Source: Pseudomonas kuykendallii
GTDB lineage: Bacteria; Pseudomonadota; Gammaproteobacteria; Pseudomonadales; Pseudomonadaceae
Length of the DNA: 64,000 nucleotides
Assembly: GCF_900106975.1 (NCBI RefSeq)
Contig: NZ_FNNU01000004.1
Coordinates: 124,001 to 188,000 of the forward strand
Reading direction: 5' to 3'
How positions within the stretch are numbered: the first letter of the stretch is position 1; every line of letters starts with the position of its first letter. The position numbers and the translations under genes were made by a program. A model generated the notes under the pieces. It did not search any database. It was not told the DNA's origin and saw nothing but the letters and a program-made list of their open reading frames with translations. Of the stretch, positions 16,957 to 34,432 are shown one piece after another.

Positions 16957-18444
16957 ATGCATGCATCCCTCCCTCGCACGCCGCCGCGCCTTCGGCAGGC
17001 ACTGCTGGCCTCGCTGCTGAGCGTCCTGGCCGGCTGCACCACTGTGGGCCCGGACTACCAGACGCAGGCGCCGGACGTGCCCGCGCACTGGATCGAGGCC
17101 GACGCAGCCCCGCCCGATGGCGACCACGACGACCTGCGCACTTGGTGGCTCGCCTTTCAGGATCCCTTGCTCGACCGCCTGGTCGATCAGGCCCTGGCGC
17201 ACAACCAGGACCTGGACATCGCCCTGGCGCGCCTGCGTAAGGCCCGCGCCGAGCGCGTGCAGATCGCCGCGGCCGGCCTGCCCGAGGTTTCGATCGGCGT
17301 TGCCGGCGAGGCCGTGCGTGGCAGCAAGGCACTCGGCTCGCAGCCCGGCGGACAGGCGCGAACCTGGCACCTGGGCTTCGATGCCAGTTGGGAGCCGGAC
17401 CTGTTCGGCGCCACGCGCCGCGCGGTCGAGACCGCCGATGCCGGCATCCAGGCGCTGGCCGAGGACCGTCGTGCGCTGCGGCTGAGCCTGGTGGCCGAGG
17501 TGGTGTCCGATTACGCAGGGCTGCGTACCGCGCAACAGCGCCTGCTCATTGCGCAGGACAGCATCCGCACGCTGGTCGAAGCCGAGCGCTTGGCCGAACG
17601 GGCGCAGCGCAGCGGCCTGGGAACGCTGGCCGATGTCACCCAGGCCCGCGCCGAGCGCGAAATGGCCGAGGCGCAGCCACCTTTGCTGCATGCGGACGTC
17701 GCCCGCTTCAGCCATGCCATAGGCGTGCTGACGGGCGGGTTTCCCGGCGACTGGCATGCCGCCCTCGCCACGCCCGCGCCCGCGCCCGCGTTGCCCATGC
17801 CAGCCGATTTGCCGCTGTCGCTGCCTTCGGACGTCATTCGCCAACGCCCCGACCTGCGCGCGGACGAACGCCGCCTGGCCGCCGCCACCGCGAAGATCGG
17901 CGTAGCCGAGGCCGAACGCTTCCCCAGGTTCCGCATTCCCTTGGGGTTCGGCACCAGCGCCAGCGTCATCCACGACCTGTTCTCCGGCGCCAGCCTGGCG
18001 TGGTCGGCGGCGATGCAGGGCAGCCACTCCCTCTACGACGTCGGACGCACGCGGGCAGGCATGACCGCGGCGCAGGCCAACGCCGACGCTGTCAGGCGCA
18101 TCTACGAGCGGGACCTGCGTGCGGCGCTACGCGACGTGGAGGACGCCTTGACCACGAGGAACGGCGAACGCCAACGACAAGCCGCGCTGCAGAAGGCCGT
18201 GGTCGACAGCCAGCAGGCACTGCAACAGGCCAGCCAGCTATATACGCGAGGATTGAGCGCCTACCTGCCGGTGCTGATAACGCAGCGCAGCCTGAACCAG
18301 GCACGCGATGCACTGGCCCTCAGCCAACTGGCGCAACGGCGTGGGGAAATCGCCTTGTACAAGGCGCTGGGAGCAGGCGGGGCGGACAACGCGCCGGGTG
18401 TTTCCGACCACCGCAACGCCGCGGAGACGACGGCGACTCGGTGA
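16957..18444 (+). CDS. Outer-membrane efflux lipoprotein (NodT/OprM family)
   Basis: 495 residues. A lipoprotein signal ends in LAGC with Cys27 as the lipidation site, followed by the family hallmark TTVGPDYQ. Two OEP repeats follow (about 65-255 and 270-465), each with the long periplasmic helices that form the tunnel. RQRPDLRADERRLAAATAKIGVAEAERFPRF is the conserved joint. It would be the TolC-like exit duct of the FUSC/HlyD pump. It is the last gene of the operon, with 95 bp to the convergent ligA; no clear terminator was found in that gap. Confidence 0.92.
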   Translation: MHASLPRTPPRLRQALLASLLSVLAGCTTVGPDYQTQAPDVPAHWIEADAAPPDGDHDDLRTWWLAFQDPLLDRLVDQALAHNQDLDIALARLRKARAERVQIAAAGLPEVSIGVAGEAVRGSKALGSQPGGQARTWHLGFDASWEPDLFGATRRAVETADAGIQALAEDRRALRLSLVAEVVSDYAGLRTAQQRLLIAQDSIRTLVEAERLAERAQRSGLGTLADVTQARAEREMAEAQPPLLHADVARFSHAIGVLTGGFPGDWHAALATPAPAPALPMPADLPLSLPSDVIRQRPDLRADERRLAAATAKIGVAEAERFPRFRIPLGFGTSASVIHDLFSGASLAWSAAMQGSHSLYDVGRTRAGMTAAQANADAVRRIYERDLRAALRDVEDALTTRNGERQRQAALQKAVVDSQQALQQASQLYTRGLSAYLPVLITQRSLNQARDALALSQLAQRRGEIALYKALGAGGADNAPGVSDHRNAAETTATR

Positions 18445-18539
18445 CGCGTAGGCACCTGGCGGAGCCGCGTCATCGCCTCACGTGCAGCGGCCGAAGCCGT
18501 CACACGTCGACCGGACATCGGGCAGCAACGACGACCGGC

Positions 18540-21005
<2,466 letters not shown>

Positions 21006-21812
21006 TCAGCGTCTCATCGTCAGCCCGCGGCGCTCGAACTCGACGATGCGCTGGCGGTAGTGCTCGATGGTCTGCGCGGTCAGCACGCTGCGCTGGTCGT
21101 CCTTCAGCTCGCCGTTGAGCTCCTGGGACAGTTTGCGCGCGGCGGCGACCATCACGTCGAAGGCCTGCTTGGGATGACGCGGGCCTGGCAGGCCAAGGAA
21201 GAAACTCACCGCCGGCGTGCTGAACAGGTCGATGTCGTCCAGATCGAAGGTGCCCGGCTTGACCGCGTTGGCCATGGAGAACAGCACTTCGCCGTTGCCG
21301 GCCATGCTTTCGTGACGATGGAAGATGTCCATCTCGCCGAAGCGCAGGCCGCTTTCGAGGATGTTCTGCAACAGCGCCGGGCCCTTGAAGCCGAGCGCAT
21401 CGCGGGAAATCACGTTGATCACCAGCACTTCCTCGACCGGCGGTAGGTCGCGGGGTTCGCCTTTGCCGGCAGCGAGGTCTTCGTCGACGGGGCTGAGCAG
21501 GGTCGGCACCGGCTCTTCGCTGCCCAGCTCCAGGTCGCCCTGGCGCGGCTCGCCGCGACGCTTGCCGTCACGCGCGCTCATGGAGGGGAGATCGCCTTCG
21601 TCCAGCTGCGGTTCGTTGTGCGCGTTGCGCTCGATCACCCGCGGCGGGCCGAGCAGTTCGGGGTCGCCTTCGTCATCGGGGAGGTTGGAGAAACTACGGT
21701 CGAGCTTGAACTTGAGTTTGCCTTTACCGCCGCGCATGCGCCGCCAGCCATCGAACAGGATGCCGACGATTACGATGATACCGACAACGATCAGCCAATA
21801 GCGCAGCTCCAT
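21006..21812 (-). CDS. zipA: Cell division protein ZipA
   Basis: 268 residues. An N-terminal membrane anchor (about 4-22, N-out as in the family) is followed by a charged region and a Pro/Glu-rich linker. The C-terminal FtsZ-binding domain (about 125-262) includes [22 protein letters not shown] and [19 protein letters not shown]. ZipA tethers FtsZ filaments to the inner membrane at the division site. It lies between smc and ligA; a weak hairpin with a short T-stretch (minus strand, around 21843-21873) lies in the 154-bp gap after smc. Confidence 0.95.
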   Translation of the reverse strand: MELRYWLIVVGIIVIVGILFDGWRRMRGGKGKLKFKLDRSFSNLPDDEGDPELLGPPRVIERNAHNEPQLDEGDLPSMSARDGKRRGEPRQGDLELGSEEPVPTLLSPVDEDLAAGKGEPRDLPPVEEVLVINVISRDALGFKGPALLQNILESGLRFGEMDIFHRHESMAGNGEVLFSMANAVKPGTFDLDDIDLFSTPAVSFFLGLPGPRHPKQAFDVMVAAARKLSQELNGELKDDQRSVLTAQTIEHYRQRIVEFERRGLTMRR

Positions 21813-21966
21813 GAAATCCTATGACCCCTACCTTGAATATGAAAAATGAAGAAGGGCATCCTGCCCCTTGAAACGCGGCAACTGTATGTTCTTACAGGTG
21901 TTTTCCGCGCATACTGAAATGGGTCCCTAAGCTAGCACGACGAACGGTTAAAGTGCAGTGCTTCGC

Positions 21967-24900
21967 TCAGGCTTCGACCAACGCAACCGCCTCTTCGACG
22001 TCCACCGCCACCAGCCGCGAACAACCGGGCTCGTGCATCGTCACCCCCATCAATTGATCGGCCATCTCCATGGCGATCTTGTTGTGGGTGATGTAGATGA
22101 ACTGCACGGTTTCCGACATCTCCTTGACCAGCCTGGCATAGCGGCCGACGTTGGCGTCGTCCAGCGGCGCGTCCACTTCGTCGAGCATGCAGAACGGCGC
22201 GGGATTGAGCTGGAAGATCGCGAACACCAGCGCCAACGCCGTGAGTGCCTTTTCGCCGCCGGACAGCAGGTGAATCGTGCTGTTCTTCTTGCCCGGCGGG
22301 CGCGCCATGATCGCCACCCCGGTATCGAGTAAATCTTCGCCGGTTAGTTCCAGATAGGCCTGGCCGCCGCCGAAGACTTTCGGGAACAGCGCCTGCAACC
22401 CGCCGTTGATCTGGTCGAAGGTTTCCTTGAAGCGGTTGCGGGTTTCCTTGTCGATCTTGCGGATGACGTTTTCCAGGGTGTCCAGCGCTTCGACGAGGTC
22501 GGCGTTCTGCGCATCCAGGTAGCGCTTGCGCTCGGACTGCTGCTGGTATTCGTCGATCGCCGCCAGGTTGATCGGACCGAGGCGCTGGATACGCGCGGCG
22601 AGCCGCTCCAGTTCCTCCTCCCAGCCCTTTTCGCTGGCCTCGGCGGGCAGGCTGCCGAGCACGCCGTGGAGGTCGTAGCCGTCCTCGAGCAGTTGCTCCT
22701 GCAGGGCCTTGCGACGCACCGTCAGCGCCTGCCATTCCATGCGCTGCTGCTCCAACTGACCGCGCAGCAGTTGCGCCTGCTGTTCGGCCTGAGTGCGGCG
22801 CTTCTCGGCGTCGCGCAGCTCGCGATCGGCGTCTTCCAGCGCCAGGCGCGCCTGCTTGAGTTCTTCCTCCACGCCCATGCGCCGTTCGAGCAGTTCCTCG
22901 AGCTTGATGCGCAGTTCCTCCAGCGGCGCCTCGCCCTCCTCAAGATTGAGGCTGAGCTGCTCGCGGCGTTCGATGACGCGCTCGAACTGTTGCTCCAGAC
23001 GCTCCAGCGCCTGCCGGGTGGAATCGTGCTGGGCCTTCAGCGAGCCGGCGCGCACCGCCAGCTGATGGCTGTTGTCCTTGTGCTGCCGGGCTTCCTGGCG
23101 GACGCGGTCGAGGCGCTCGCGCAGGGCGTCGCGCTGCGCCAGCAGTTGCTCGCGCTGCTCGCTGTCCGTGGCCATCGCGTCCAGGGCGTCCTGCAACTGC
23201 AGGCGCGCTTCGCCGAGTTGCTCGTGCTCCAGCGCGCGCTGCTCGTCCAGTTCGCCGAGTTCTTCTTCGAGGCGCCGGCGACGCAGGGTCAGCTGTTCGA
23301 GCCTGGCCTGGCGCGCGGACAGCTGCGCCTTGAGTTCGCCCTGCTGGCGCGCTTCGTCCTGCAGCAGGCGGCGCTGGCGTTCGCGCGCGTCTTCCTGGCT
23401 GCGCTGCTCATCGCGCCGTTGCTGCAGGCGCTCGTCGAGTTGTTCCAGGCGCGCTTCGCGTTCGCCGCGCTCGGCCTGCAGGCACTCCAGTTCCTGGCCG
23501 CGGGCAAGCAGCCCGCTTTCCGCCTCGCTGGCACGGCGCACGCGTAAAAAGTGCCGGCCGACCCAGTAGCCGTCGCGGCTGATCAGGCTTTCGCCCTCGC
23601 CCAGCGCAGCGCGGCCAGCGAGCGCCGCATCGAGGCTTTCCACGGGCCGAACCCGCGCCAGCCAAGGCGCCAGATCGACCGGCGCCTCGACCTTGTCCAG
23701 CAGGCTGCCCGGCTGGCGTGCGGAGGGTTTGCCCGGATCGAGCAGGCGCAGGTCGCCCTGCTCGAAACCCTGCAGGTCGAGCCCGGCGAAGTCGTCCAGC
23801 AACACCGCCTGCAGGTCGGCGCCGAGCACGGTTTCCACCGCCAGCTCCCAGCCCGGCTCGACGCGCAGCCCCTCGGCCAGGCGCGGATGGCGATCCAGGT
23901 GCTGCTCGCGCAGCCATTCGCCGGTTCCCTTGCCCGGGTCCAGCGCCGCCTGCTGCAGCGCTTCCAGCGATGCGATGCGACCGTCGAGGCGTTGCAGGTC
24001 GCCCTGCGCCTGCTGCTGCTCGCGCGTCGTCTGCTGCAGTTCGACGCGCAGTTGCTCGAGCCGTCCGGCCAGCGCCTGCTCGGCGGCCTGGAGCTCCTCG
24101 AGGTGCATGTCGCTGACGGCCAGTTGCTCGCTCAGTTCGAGGATCGCCGCATCGTCCGGGTCGGCGGCAAGCAAGGCGCGCTCGTCATCCAGGCGACGGC
24201 GGCGTTCGGCGAGCCGCTCCAGGCTCTGCTCCAGCTGCAGGAGGCGCGCCTGCAGCACTTCGGCGGCACGGCGCGGCTCGGCGCTGCGCTGGTTGAAGCT
24301 GTCCCACTGTTCCTGCCAGCCGTGCATGCCGGCCTCGGCGTCTTCGAGCATCGCCGCCGACTCTTCGGCCGCGGCGCTGGCCATTTCCTGCTCGGGTTCG
24401 AGGACCGCCAGCTCTTCACCGAGGGTCGCCAGCAGCGTGCGGTCGTGGCCCAGGTGGGATTCGGTTTCCAGGCGCGCGCGCTCGGCTTCGCGCAGGTCGT
24501 CCTGCAACTGGCGCAGGCGCTGCTGGCCGTGCTGGATGCTCTGCTCGACGCGGGCGATGTCTCCGCCCACGGAATAGAAGCGGCCCTGGACTTGATTGAA
24601 GCGTTCGGACAGCTCGTGGTGACCGTCGCGCAGACGCTCGATGCTGGCATCGGCGTTGCGCTGTTCGGCGACCAGCGCCTCGAAGCCGACCTCCTGATCG
24701 CCGATCACCGCTTCGCGCTGGCCGACCTGTTCGTTCAGCGCACGCCAGCGCAGGCCGGCGAGCTGGGCCCTGAGCTGACGCTCCTCGGCCTTGTATTCCT
24801 GGTATTTCTCCGCCGACTGCGCCTGCCGGTGCAGGCGTTCGAGCTGGCGCTCCAGCTCTTCGCGCAGGTCGGTCAGGCGCGCGAGGTTCTCGTGGGTGCG

Positions 24901-25455
24901 GCGGATGCGGCTCTCGGTCTCGCGGCGGCGCTCCTTGTACTTGGAGATGCCGGCGGCTTCCTCGATGAAGTTGCGCAGGTCCTCGGGCTTGGCCTCGATC
25001 AGCTTGGAGATCATCCCCTGCTCGATGATCGAGTAGCTGCGCGGGCCCAGGCCGGTGCCGAGGAAGATGTCGGTGATGTCGCGGCGACGGCATTTCACGC
25101 CGTTGAGGAAGTAGGTGTTCTGCGCGTCGCGGGTGACTCGGCGGCGGATGGAGATTTCCGCGAAGGCGGCGTATTCGCCGGTCAGGCTGCCGTCGGAGTT
25201 GTCGAAGATCAGCTCGATGCTGGCCTGGGTCACCGGCTTGCGGGTGTTGGAGCCGTTGAAGATGACGTCGGTCATCGACTCGCCGCGCAGATTCTTCGCC
25301 GAACTCTCGCCCATCACCCAGCGCACGGCGTCGATGATGTTCGACTTGCCACACCCGTTAGGCCCGACCACGGCGGCCATGTTGCTGGGAAAGCTCACGG
25401 TGGTCGGGTCGACGAAGGATTTGAAGCCCGCCAGCTTGATGCTTTTCAACCGCAT
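21967..25455 (-). CDS. smc: Chromosome partition protein SMC
   Basis: 1162 residues, full length. Head motifs: Walker A GPNGCGKSN (about 32-40), and near the C-terminus the signature LLSGGEKALTALALVFAIFQLNP and Walker B FCMLDEVDAPLDDANV. Two long coiled coils flank the hinge (about 520-650). SMC compacts and segregates chromosomes with ScpA/ScpB. The start at MRLKSIKLAGFKSF is the conserved one; an upstream in-frame ATG would add 21 non-conserved residues. It follows the GntR gene by 26 bp on the same strand. Confidence 0.97.
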   Translation of the reverse strand: MRLKSIKLAGFKSFVDPTTVSFPSNMAAVVGPNGCGKSNIIDAVRWVMGESSAKNLRGESMTDVIFNGSNTRKPVTQASIELIFDNSDGSLTGEYAAFAEISIRRRVTRDAQNTYFLNGVKCRRRDITDIFLGTGLGPRSYSIIEQGMISKLIEAKPEDLRNFIEEAAGISKYKERRRETESRIRRTHENLARLTDLREELERQLERLHRQAQSAEKYQEYKAEERQLRAQLAGLRWRALNEQVGQREAVIGDQEVGFEALVAEQRNADASIERLRDGHHELSERFNQVQGRFYSVGGDIARVEQSIQHGQQRLRQLQDDLREAERARLETESHLGHDRTLLATLGEELAVLEPEQEMASAAAEESAAMLEDAEAGMHGWQEQWDSFNQRSAEPRRAAEVLQARLLQLEQSLERLAERRRRLDDERALLAADPDDAAILELSEQLAVSDMHLEELQAAEQALAGRLEQLRVELQQTTREQQQAQGDLQRLDGRIASLEALQQAALDPGKGTGEWLREQHLDRHPRLAEGLRVEPGWELAVETVLGADLQAVLLDDFAGLDLQGFEQGDLRLLDPGKPSARQPGSLLDKVEAPVDLAPWLARVRPVESLDAALAGRAALGEGESLISRDGYWVGRHFLRVRRASEAESGLLARGQELECLQAERGEREARLEQLDERLQQRRDEQRSQEDARERQRRLLQDEARQQGELKAQLSARQARLEQLTLRRRRLEEELGELDEQRALEHEQLGEARLQLQDALDAMATDSEQREQLLAQRDALRERLDRVRQEARQHKDNSHQLAVRAGSLKAQHDSTRQALERLEQQFERVIERREQLSLNLEEGEAPLEELRIKLEELLERRMGVEEELKQARLALEDADRELRDAEKRRTQAEQQAQLLRGQLEQQRMEWQALTVRRKALQEQLLEDGYDLHGVLGSLPAEASEKGWEEELERLAARIQRLGPINLAAIDEYQQQSERKRYLDAQNADLVEALDTLENVIRKIDKETRNRFKETFDQINGGLQALFPKVFGGGQAYLELTGEDLLDTGVAIMARPPGKKNSTIHLLSGGEKALTALALVFAIFQLNPAPFCMLDEVDAPLDDANVGRYARLVKEMSETVQFIYITHNKIAMEMADQLMGVTMHEPGCSRLVAVDVEEAVALVEA

Positions 25456-25481
25456 GTGCCGCCTCGCCCCCGGGGATTCGT

Positions 25482-26141
25482 TCAGCGCTTGGCCAGAGCA
25501 GCCAGCACCATCTGGCAATTATGCTGGCAATAGCGGGCGACTACCTCACGAATACGCGGCGGATTGCGATCGATCACCGCCTGAAACAGGTGGCCGTAGG
25601 CGTTCATCATTTCCTTCATCTCTTCCGGATGCCCATTGATCGCCAGGTGATAGGTGCGCGCGATCGCCGGCTGCAGGTTCTCGACCACGCTTTGCAGGTA
25701 GGGGTTGTCGGCGAACGGGAAGGTGGCGGCTACGGCTTCCATGCTGGCCTCGATGAATACATCGGCATCCTCGTGCTGCATGCCCCGCATCAGGCGCTGC
25801 TGCACCTCGACGAAGGGCTGCAGCTCTTCCGGGCGCCGCCAGCGATCGGCAACGGCGTCGCTGAGCAGGATGTACAGCTCGGTCACCAGCGCATACAGGG
25901 ACTTCACGTGATGCGGGGTCAGCTCGCAGACCTGGGCACCGCGTCGCGGCAGGATGTCCACCATGTGCCGACGCTCGAGAATCAGCAGCGCCTCGCGCAC
26001 CGAGCCACGGCTGACATTGAGCGCCTTGACCACCTTGATCTCCTGGATACGCTCGCGCTCCTTGAGTTGGCCATGGATGATCCGCTCGGCGATATGCCGC
26101 GCTATCTGCTCGGACACGCTGTCCGGGGCTGTGAACGTCAT
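25482..26141 (-). CDS. GntR-family regulator (FadR/FCD subgroup)
   Basis: 219 residues. The N-terminal winged helix (residues 8-70, ending in RGSVREALLILERRHMVDILPRRGAQV) is followed by an all-helical FCD effector domain, whose metal-site-like histidines fall in ARTYHLAINGHPEEM and GHLFQAVI. The ligand is unknown. It is divergent from gcsR (210-bp gap) and lies directly upstream of smc, with which it may be cotranscribed. Confidence 0.9.
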   Translation of the reverse strand: MTFTAPDSVSEQIARHIAERIIHGQLKERERIQEIKVVKALNVSRGSVREALLILERRHMVDILPRRGAQVCELTPHHVKSLYALVTELYILLSDAVADRWRRPEELQPFVEVQQRLMRGMQHEDADVFIEASMEAVAATFPFADNPYLQSVVENLQPAIARTYHLAINGHPEEMKEMMNAYGHLFQAVIDRNPPRIREVVARYCQHNCQMVLAALAKR

Positions 26142-26351
26142 GATTTTCCTTCGAAACAGAATGCCGAGCGACGGGGTACAAGGTGACTCGGGGAGGCAGG
26201 CATCGCCTGCAGACCGGCGTCTGGGAGCCGGCCGGGCGCGGATTGTAGCATAAGGCCACCCCTCACCAAGCCGCTCCCGATGGACTACATGGCGTCGCAC
26301 CGGGGCGACGTAGCGGGCATAATTCGCGTTCGTTCACGAACCCGGATTTCC

Positions 26352-27887
<1,536 letters not shown>

Positions 27888-27901
27888 CGGCTTGAGAACC
27901 C

Positions 27902-28018
27902 GTATCGATATCGAAACAGCGTAGCGATATCACTACAAACAGAGCCATCGACACAGCCTGCGCAGGCTCTAGGCGCTGATTTCCACGGAAACCATTGGCC
28001 GCGTAGCGATTTCGCTAC
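27902..28018. promoter_or_regulatory. Three candidate GcsR operators
   Basis: Three 16-bp near-palindromes share a GTAKCGAT core: GTATCGATATCGAAAC (27902-27917), GTAGCGATATCACTAC (27921-27936) and GTAGCGATTTCGCTAC (28003-28018, perfect dyad). The first two start 19 bp apart and the third 82 bp further on. They lie 66-182 bp upstream of the sigma-54 promoter, the usual enhancer distance. Published GcsR binds three tandem sites upstream of gcvH2; matching these to GcsR is inference. Confidence 0.7.
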
Positions 28019-28083
28019 AGCACGGTGCGCCACGCCGCCGCCTGAAATACCTATAATACTGATAAATAACGATATTTTTATCA

Positions 28084-28099
28084 TGGCACCCGGCTTGCT
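28084..28099 (+). promoter_or_regulatory. Sigma-54 promoter of the gcv operon
   Basis: TGGCACCCGGCTTGCT matches the -24/-12 consensus (TGGCAC-N5-TTGCW) almost exactly. It ends 81 bp before the gcvH ATG and is preceded by the three GcsR-type sites. Confidence 0.9.
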
Positions 28100-28180
28100 A
28101 TGACCTGCGCAACCGCGCCCCATGCCTGGGCGCACCGTTTATCCCGCCACAGCAGCGGGAAGCCGCCAACAGGAGTTCAC

Positions 28181-28564
28181 ATGAGCGAGTTGCGTTTCAC
28201 CGTCGATCACGAATGGCTGCGCCTGGACAGCGATGGCCTGGTTACCGTCGGCATCACCGCGTTCGCCCAGGACGCACTCGGCGACGTGGTCTTCGTGCAA
28301 CTCCCCGAGTTGCAGGCCTACGAGGCCGGCGCCGAAGTCGCGGTACTGGAATCGGTGAAGGCGGCGAGCAACATCGTCATGCCGCTGGCGGGTGAAGTCG
28401 TGGAGATCAACCCGGAGCTGGAAGCCAGCCCGGAACGGGTCAACGAGCAACCGCTGGAGGGCGGCTGGTTTTTCCGCTTCCGCCCGTCCGATGTGGATGC
28501 GGTGGCCGGCCTGCTCGACCAAGCTGCCTACGACCGCCTGCTGAAAGCCAACGCCGAGGCCTGA
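28181..28564 (+). CDS. gcvH: Glycine cleavage system H protein
   Basis: 127 residues. The lipoyl carrier of the glycine cleavage complex; the lipoylated residue is K60 in VLESVKAASN. AGGAG lies 7 nt before the ATG. It is the first gene of gcvH-gcvP-sdaA-gcvT, 3 bp before gcvP. The carrier shuttles the aminomethyl group from P protein to T protein and is re-oxidised by L protein, which is not encoded here. Confidence 0.96.
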   Translation: MSELRFTVDHEWLRLDSDGLVTVGITAFAQDALGDVVFVQLPELQAYEAGAEVAVLESVKAASNIVMPLAGEVVEINPELEASPERVNEQPLEGGWFFRFRPSDVDAVAGLLDQAAYDRLLKANAEA

Positions 28565-28567
28565 TCC

Positions 28568-31414
<2,847 letters not shown>

Positions 31415-31468
31415 TCGCCCGGCCCCGGACCTCTTCCGACGGGAGAGGGACGCAATCGACGGTCTTTC

Positions 31469-31505
31469 GTCAGCCAACCCTCTCCGCGGGAGAGGGTTGG
31501 CTGAC
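31469..31505. repeat. 17-bp perfect stem-loop between gcvP and sdaA (REP-like)
   Basis: GTCAGCCAACCCTCTCC (31469-31485) and its exact complement (31489-31505) flank a 3-nt loop. A second, imperfect hairpin of the same CCTCT/GAGAGG type precedes it (about 31429-31449). There is no U-tract, so termination is unlikely. CCCTCTCC-type stems of this kind recur as intergenic repeats in Pseudomonas and may protect the upstream mRNA (inference). Confidence 0.75.
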
Positions 31506-31547
31506 GAGGTGTCCCGCGCCTCACCGGCCATAACCGAAGAGTGATTC

Positions 31548-32924
<1,377 letters not shown>

Positions 32925-32933
32925 TCAAGAGCA

Positions 32934-33000
32934 GCTTGAAGCCGAAAGCCGGAAGCCTGAAGTACACATCGGCTCCTGCTTCCAGCTTCTGGCTTCAAGC
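32934..33000. repeat. Imperfect inverted repeat between sdaA and gcvT
   Basis: Two 23-nt arms (32934-32956 and 32978-33000), starting gcttgaagcc and ending ggcttcaagc, pair except for a few mismatches, with a 21-nt loop. The sequence is built from gcttcc/ggaagc units, a common Pseudomonas intergenic repeat style. It may affect mRNA stability between the two genes. Confidence 0.65.
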
Positions 33001-33024
33001 TTCCAGCTAACAGAAGGAATTTCC

Positions 33025-34140
33025 ATGACCCTCGCCAAAACCCCGCTGCACAGCCTCCACCTCGAACTCGGAGCAAAAATGGTTCCCTTCGCCGGCTACG
33101 ACATGCCGGTGCAGTACCCGCTCGGGGTGATGAAGGAACACCTGCACACCCGCGAGAAGGCCGGCCTGTTCGATGTTTCGCACATGGGCCAGATCCTCCT
33201 GCGCGGCGCGGATGCCGCAGCGGCGCTGGAAAGCCTGGTGCCGGTGGACATCCTCGACCTGCCGCAAGGCATGCAGCGTTACGCGCTGTTCACCGATGAC
33301 AACGGCGGCATCCTCGATGACCTGATGGTCGCCAACCTCGGCGACGACACGCTGTTCCTGGTCGTCAATGCCGCCTGCAAGGAGCAGGACCTGGCGCACC
33401 TGCAGCAACGCATCAGCGCGCGCTGCGAGATCGAAAGCCTGTTCGACGCGCGCGCCCTGCTCGCCCTGCAGGGGCCGAAGGCGGTGGACGTGCTGGCGCG
33501 CCTGGCGCCCGAGGTCGCGGGCATGACCTTCATGCAGTTCCGCCGCGTGCAACTGCTGGGCGTCGACTGCTTCGTCAGCCGCTCCGGCTACACCGGCGAG
33601 GACGGTTTCGAGATTTCCGTGCCGGTGGAGAATGCCGAAGCGCTGGCCCGCGCGCTGCTTGCCGAGGAAGAGGTACAACCCATCGGCCTCGGCGCTCGCG
33701 ATTCGCTACGTCTGGAAGCCGGCCTGTGCCTCTACGGCCACGACATGAGCACCGCCACCTCGCCGATCGAGGCCAGCCTGCTGTGGGCGATGTCCAAGCC
33801 ACGGCGTGCCGATGGCGCCCGCGCCGGCGGCTTCCCCGGCGCCGAGCGGATCTTCGCCCAGCAGCGCGACGGTGCGCCGAACAAACGCGTCGGCCTGCTG
33901 CCGCAGGAGCGCGTACCGGTGCGTGAGGGCGCCGAGATCGTCGATGCCGAAGGCCAGGTGATCGGGCAGGTCAGCAGCGGCGGCTTTGGCCCGAGCCTGG
34001 GCGCGCCGGTCGCCATGGGCTACGTACAGAGCAGCCACGCGGCGATCGACACCCCGGTCTGGGCCATGGTGCGCGGCAAGCGCGTACCGATGCGCGTCGC
34101 CAGGACGCCCTTCGTAGCGCAACGCTACTACCGCGGCTGA
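33025..34140 (+). CDS. gcvT: Aminomethyltransferase, glycine cleavage T protein
   Basis: 371 residues. It transfers the methylene group from the aminomethyl-lipoyl arm of GcvH to tetrahydrofolate and releases ammonia. Family motifs: FAGYDMPVQYP (about 22-32), FDVSHMGQ, SGYTGEDGFE (about 191-200) and RDSLRLEAGLCLYGHD. AGAAGGA lies upstream of the ATG at 33025, which is the conserved start. It is the last gene of the gcv operon and is followed by a GC-rich hairpin (34154-34181) without a clear T-tract. Confidence 0.96.
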   Translation: MTLAKTPLHSLHLELGAKMVPFAGYDMPVQYPLGVMKEHLHTREKAGLFDVSHMGQILLRGADAAAALESLVPVDILDLPQGMQRYALFTDDNGGILDDLMVANLGDDTLFLVVNAACKEQDLAHLQQRISARCEIESLFDARALLALQGPKAVDVLARLAPEVAGMTFMQFRRVQLLGVDCFVSRSGYTGEDGFEISVPVENAEALARALLAEEEVQPIGLGARDSLRLEAGLCLYGHDMSTATSPIEASLLWAMSKPRRADGARAGGFPGAERIFAQQRDGAPNKRVGLLPQERVPVREGAEIVDAEGQVIGQVSSGGFGPSLGAPVAMGYVQSSHAAIDTPVWAMVRGKRVPMRVARTPFVAQRYYRG

Positions 34141-34432
34141 GGCTTTGCCCGGCAGGTCCGCGACGCTCGTCGCGGGCCTGTGATCCCCGAATTCCCCTCC
34201 AAAATTGTCGACAATCGACACCAATTTCCCCAAAAAGACGCAACTCGGCGGCCATCCTGAACCACTCTGTCTATTATCAATCACTAGATAACAACTAGAT
34301 CAACGCCACTGAGCTGTGATCCGTACAATCCGTGGCGCTTGCGACAACCCAGCCGGGAACGATGGACATGACTCTTGCATCCGCTGTTAGCCTCACCGCG
34401 TCCCTTTGCGTCAGTGACGCCGGAGCAGGCCG

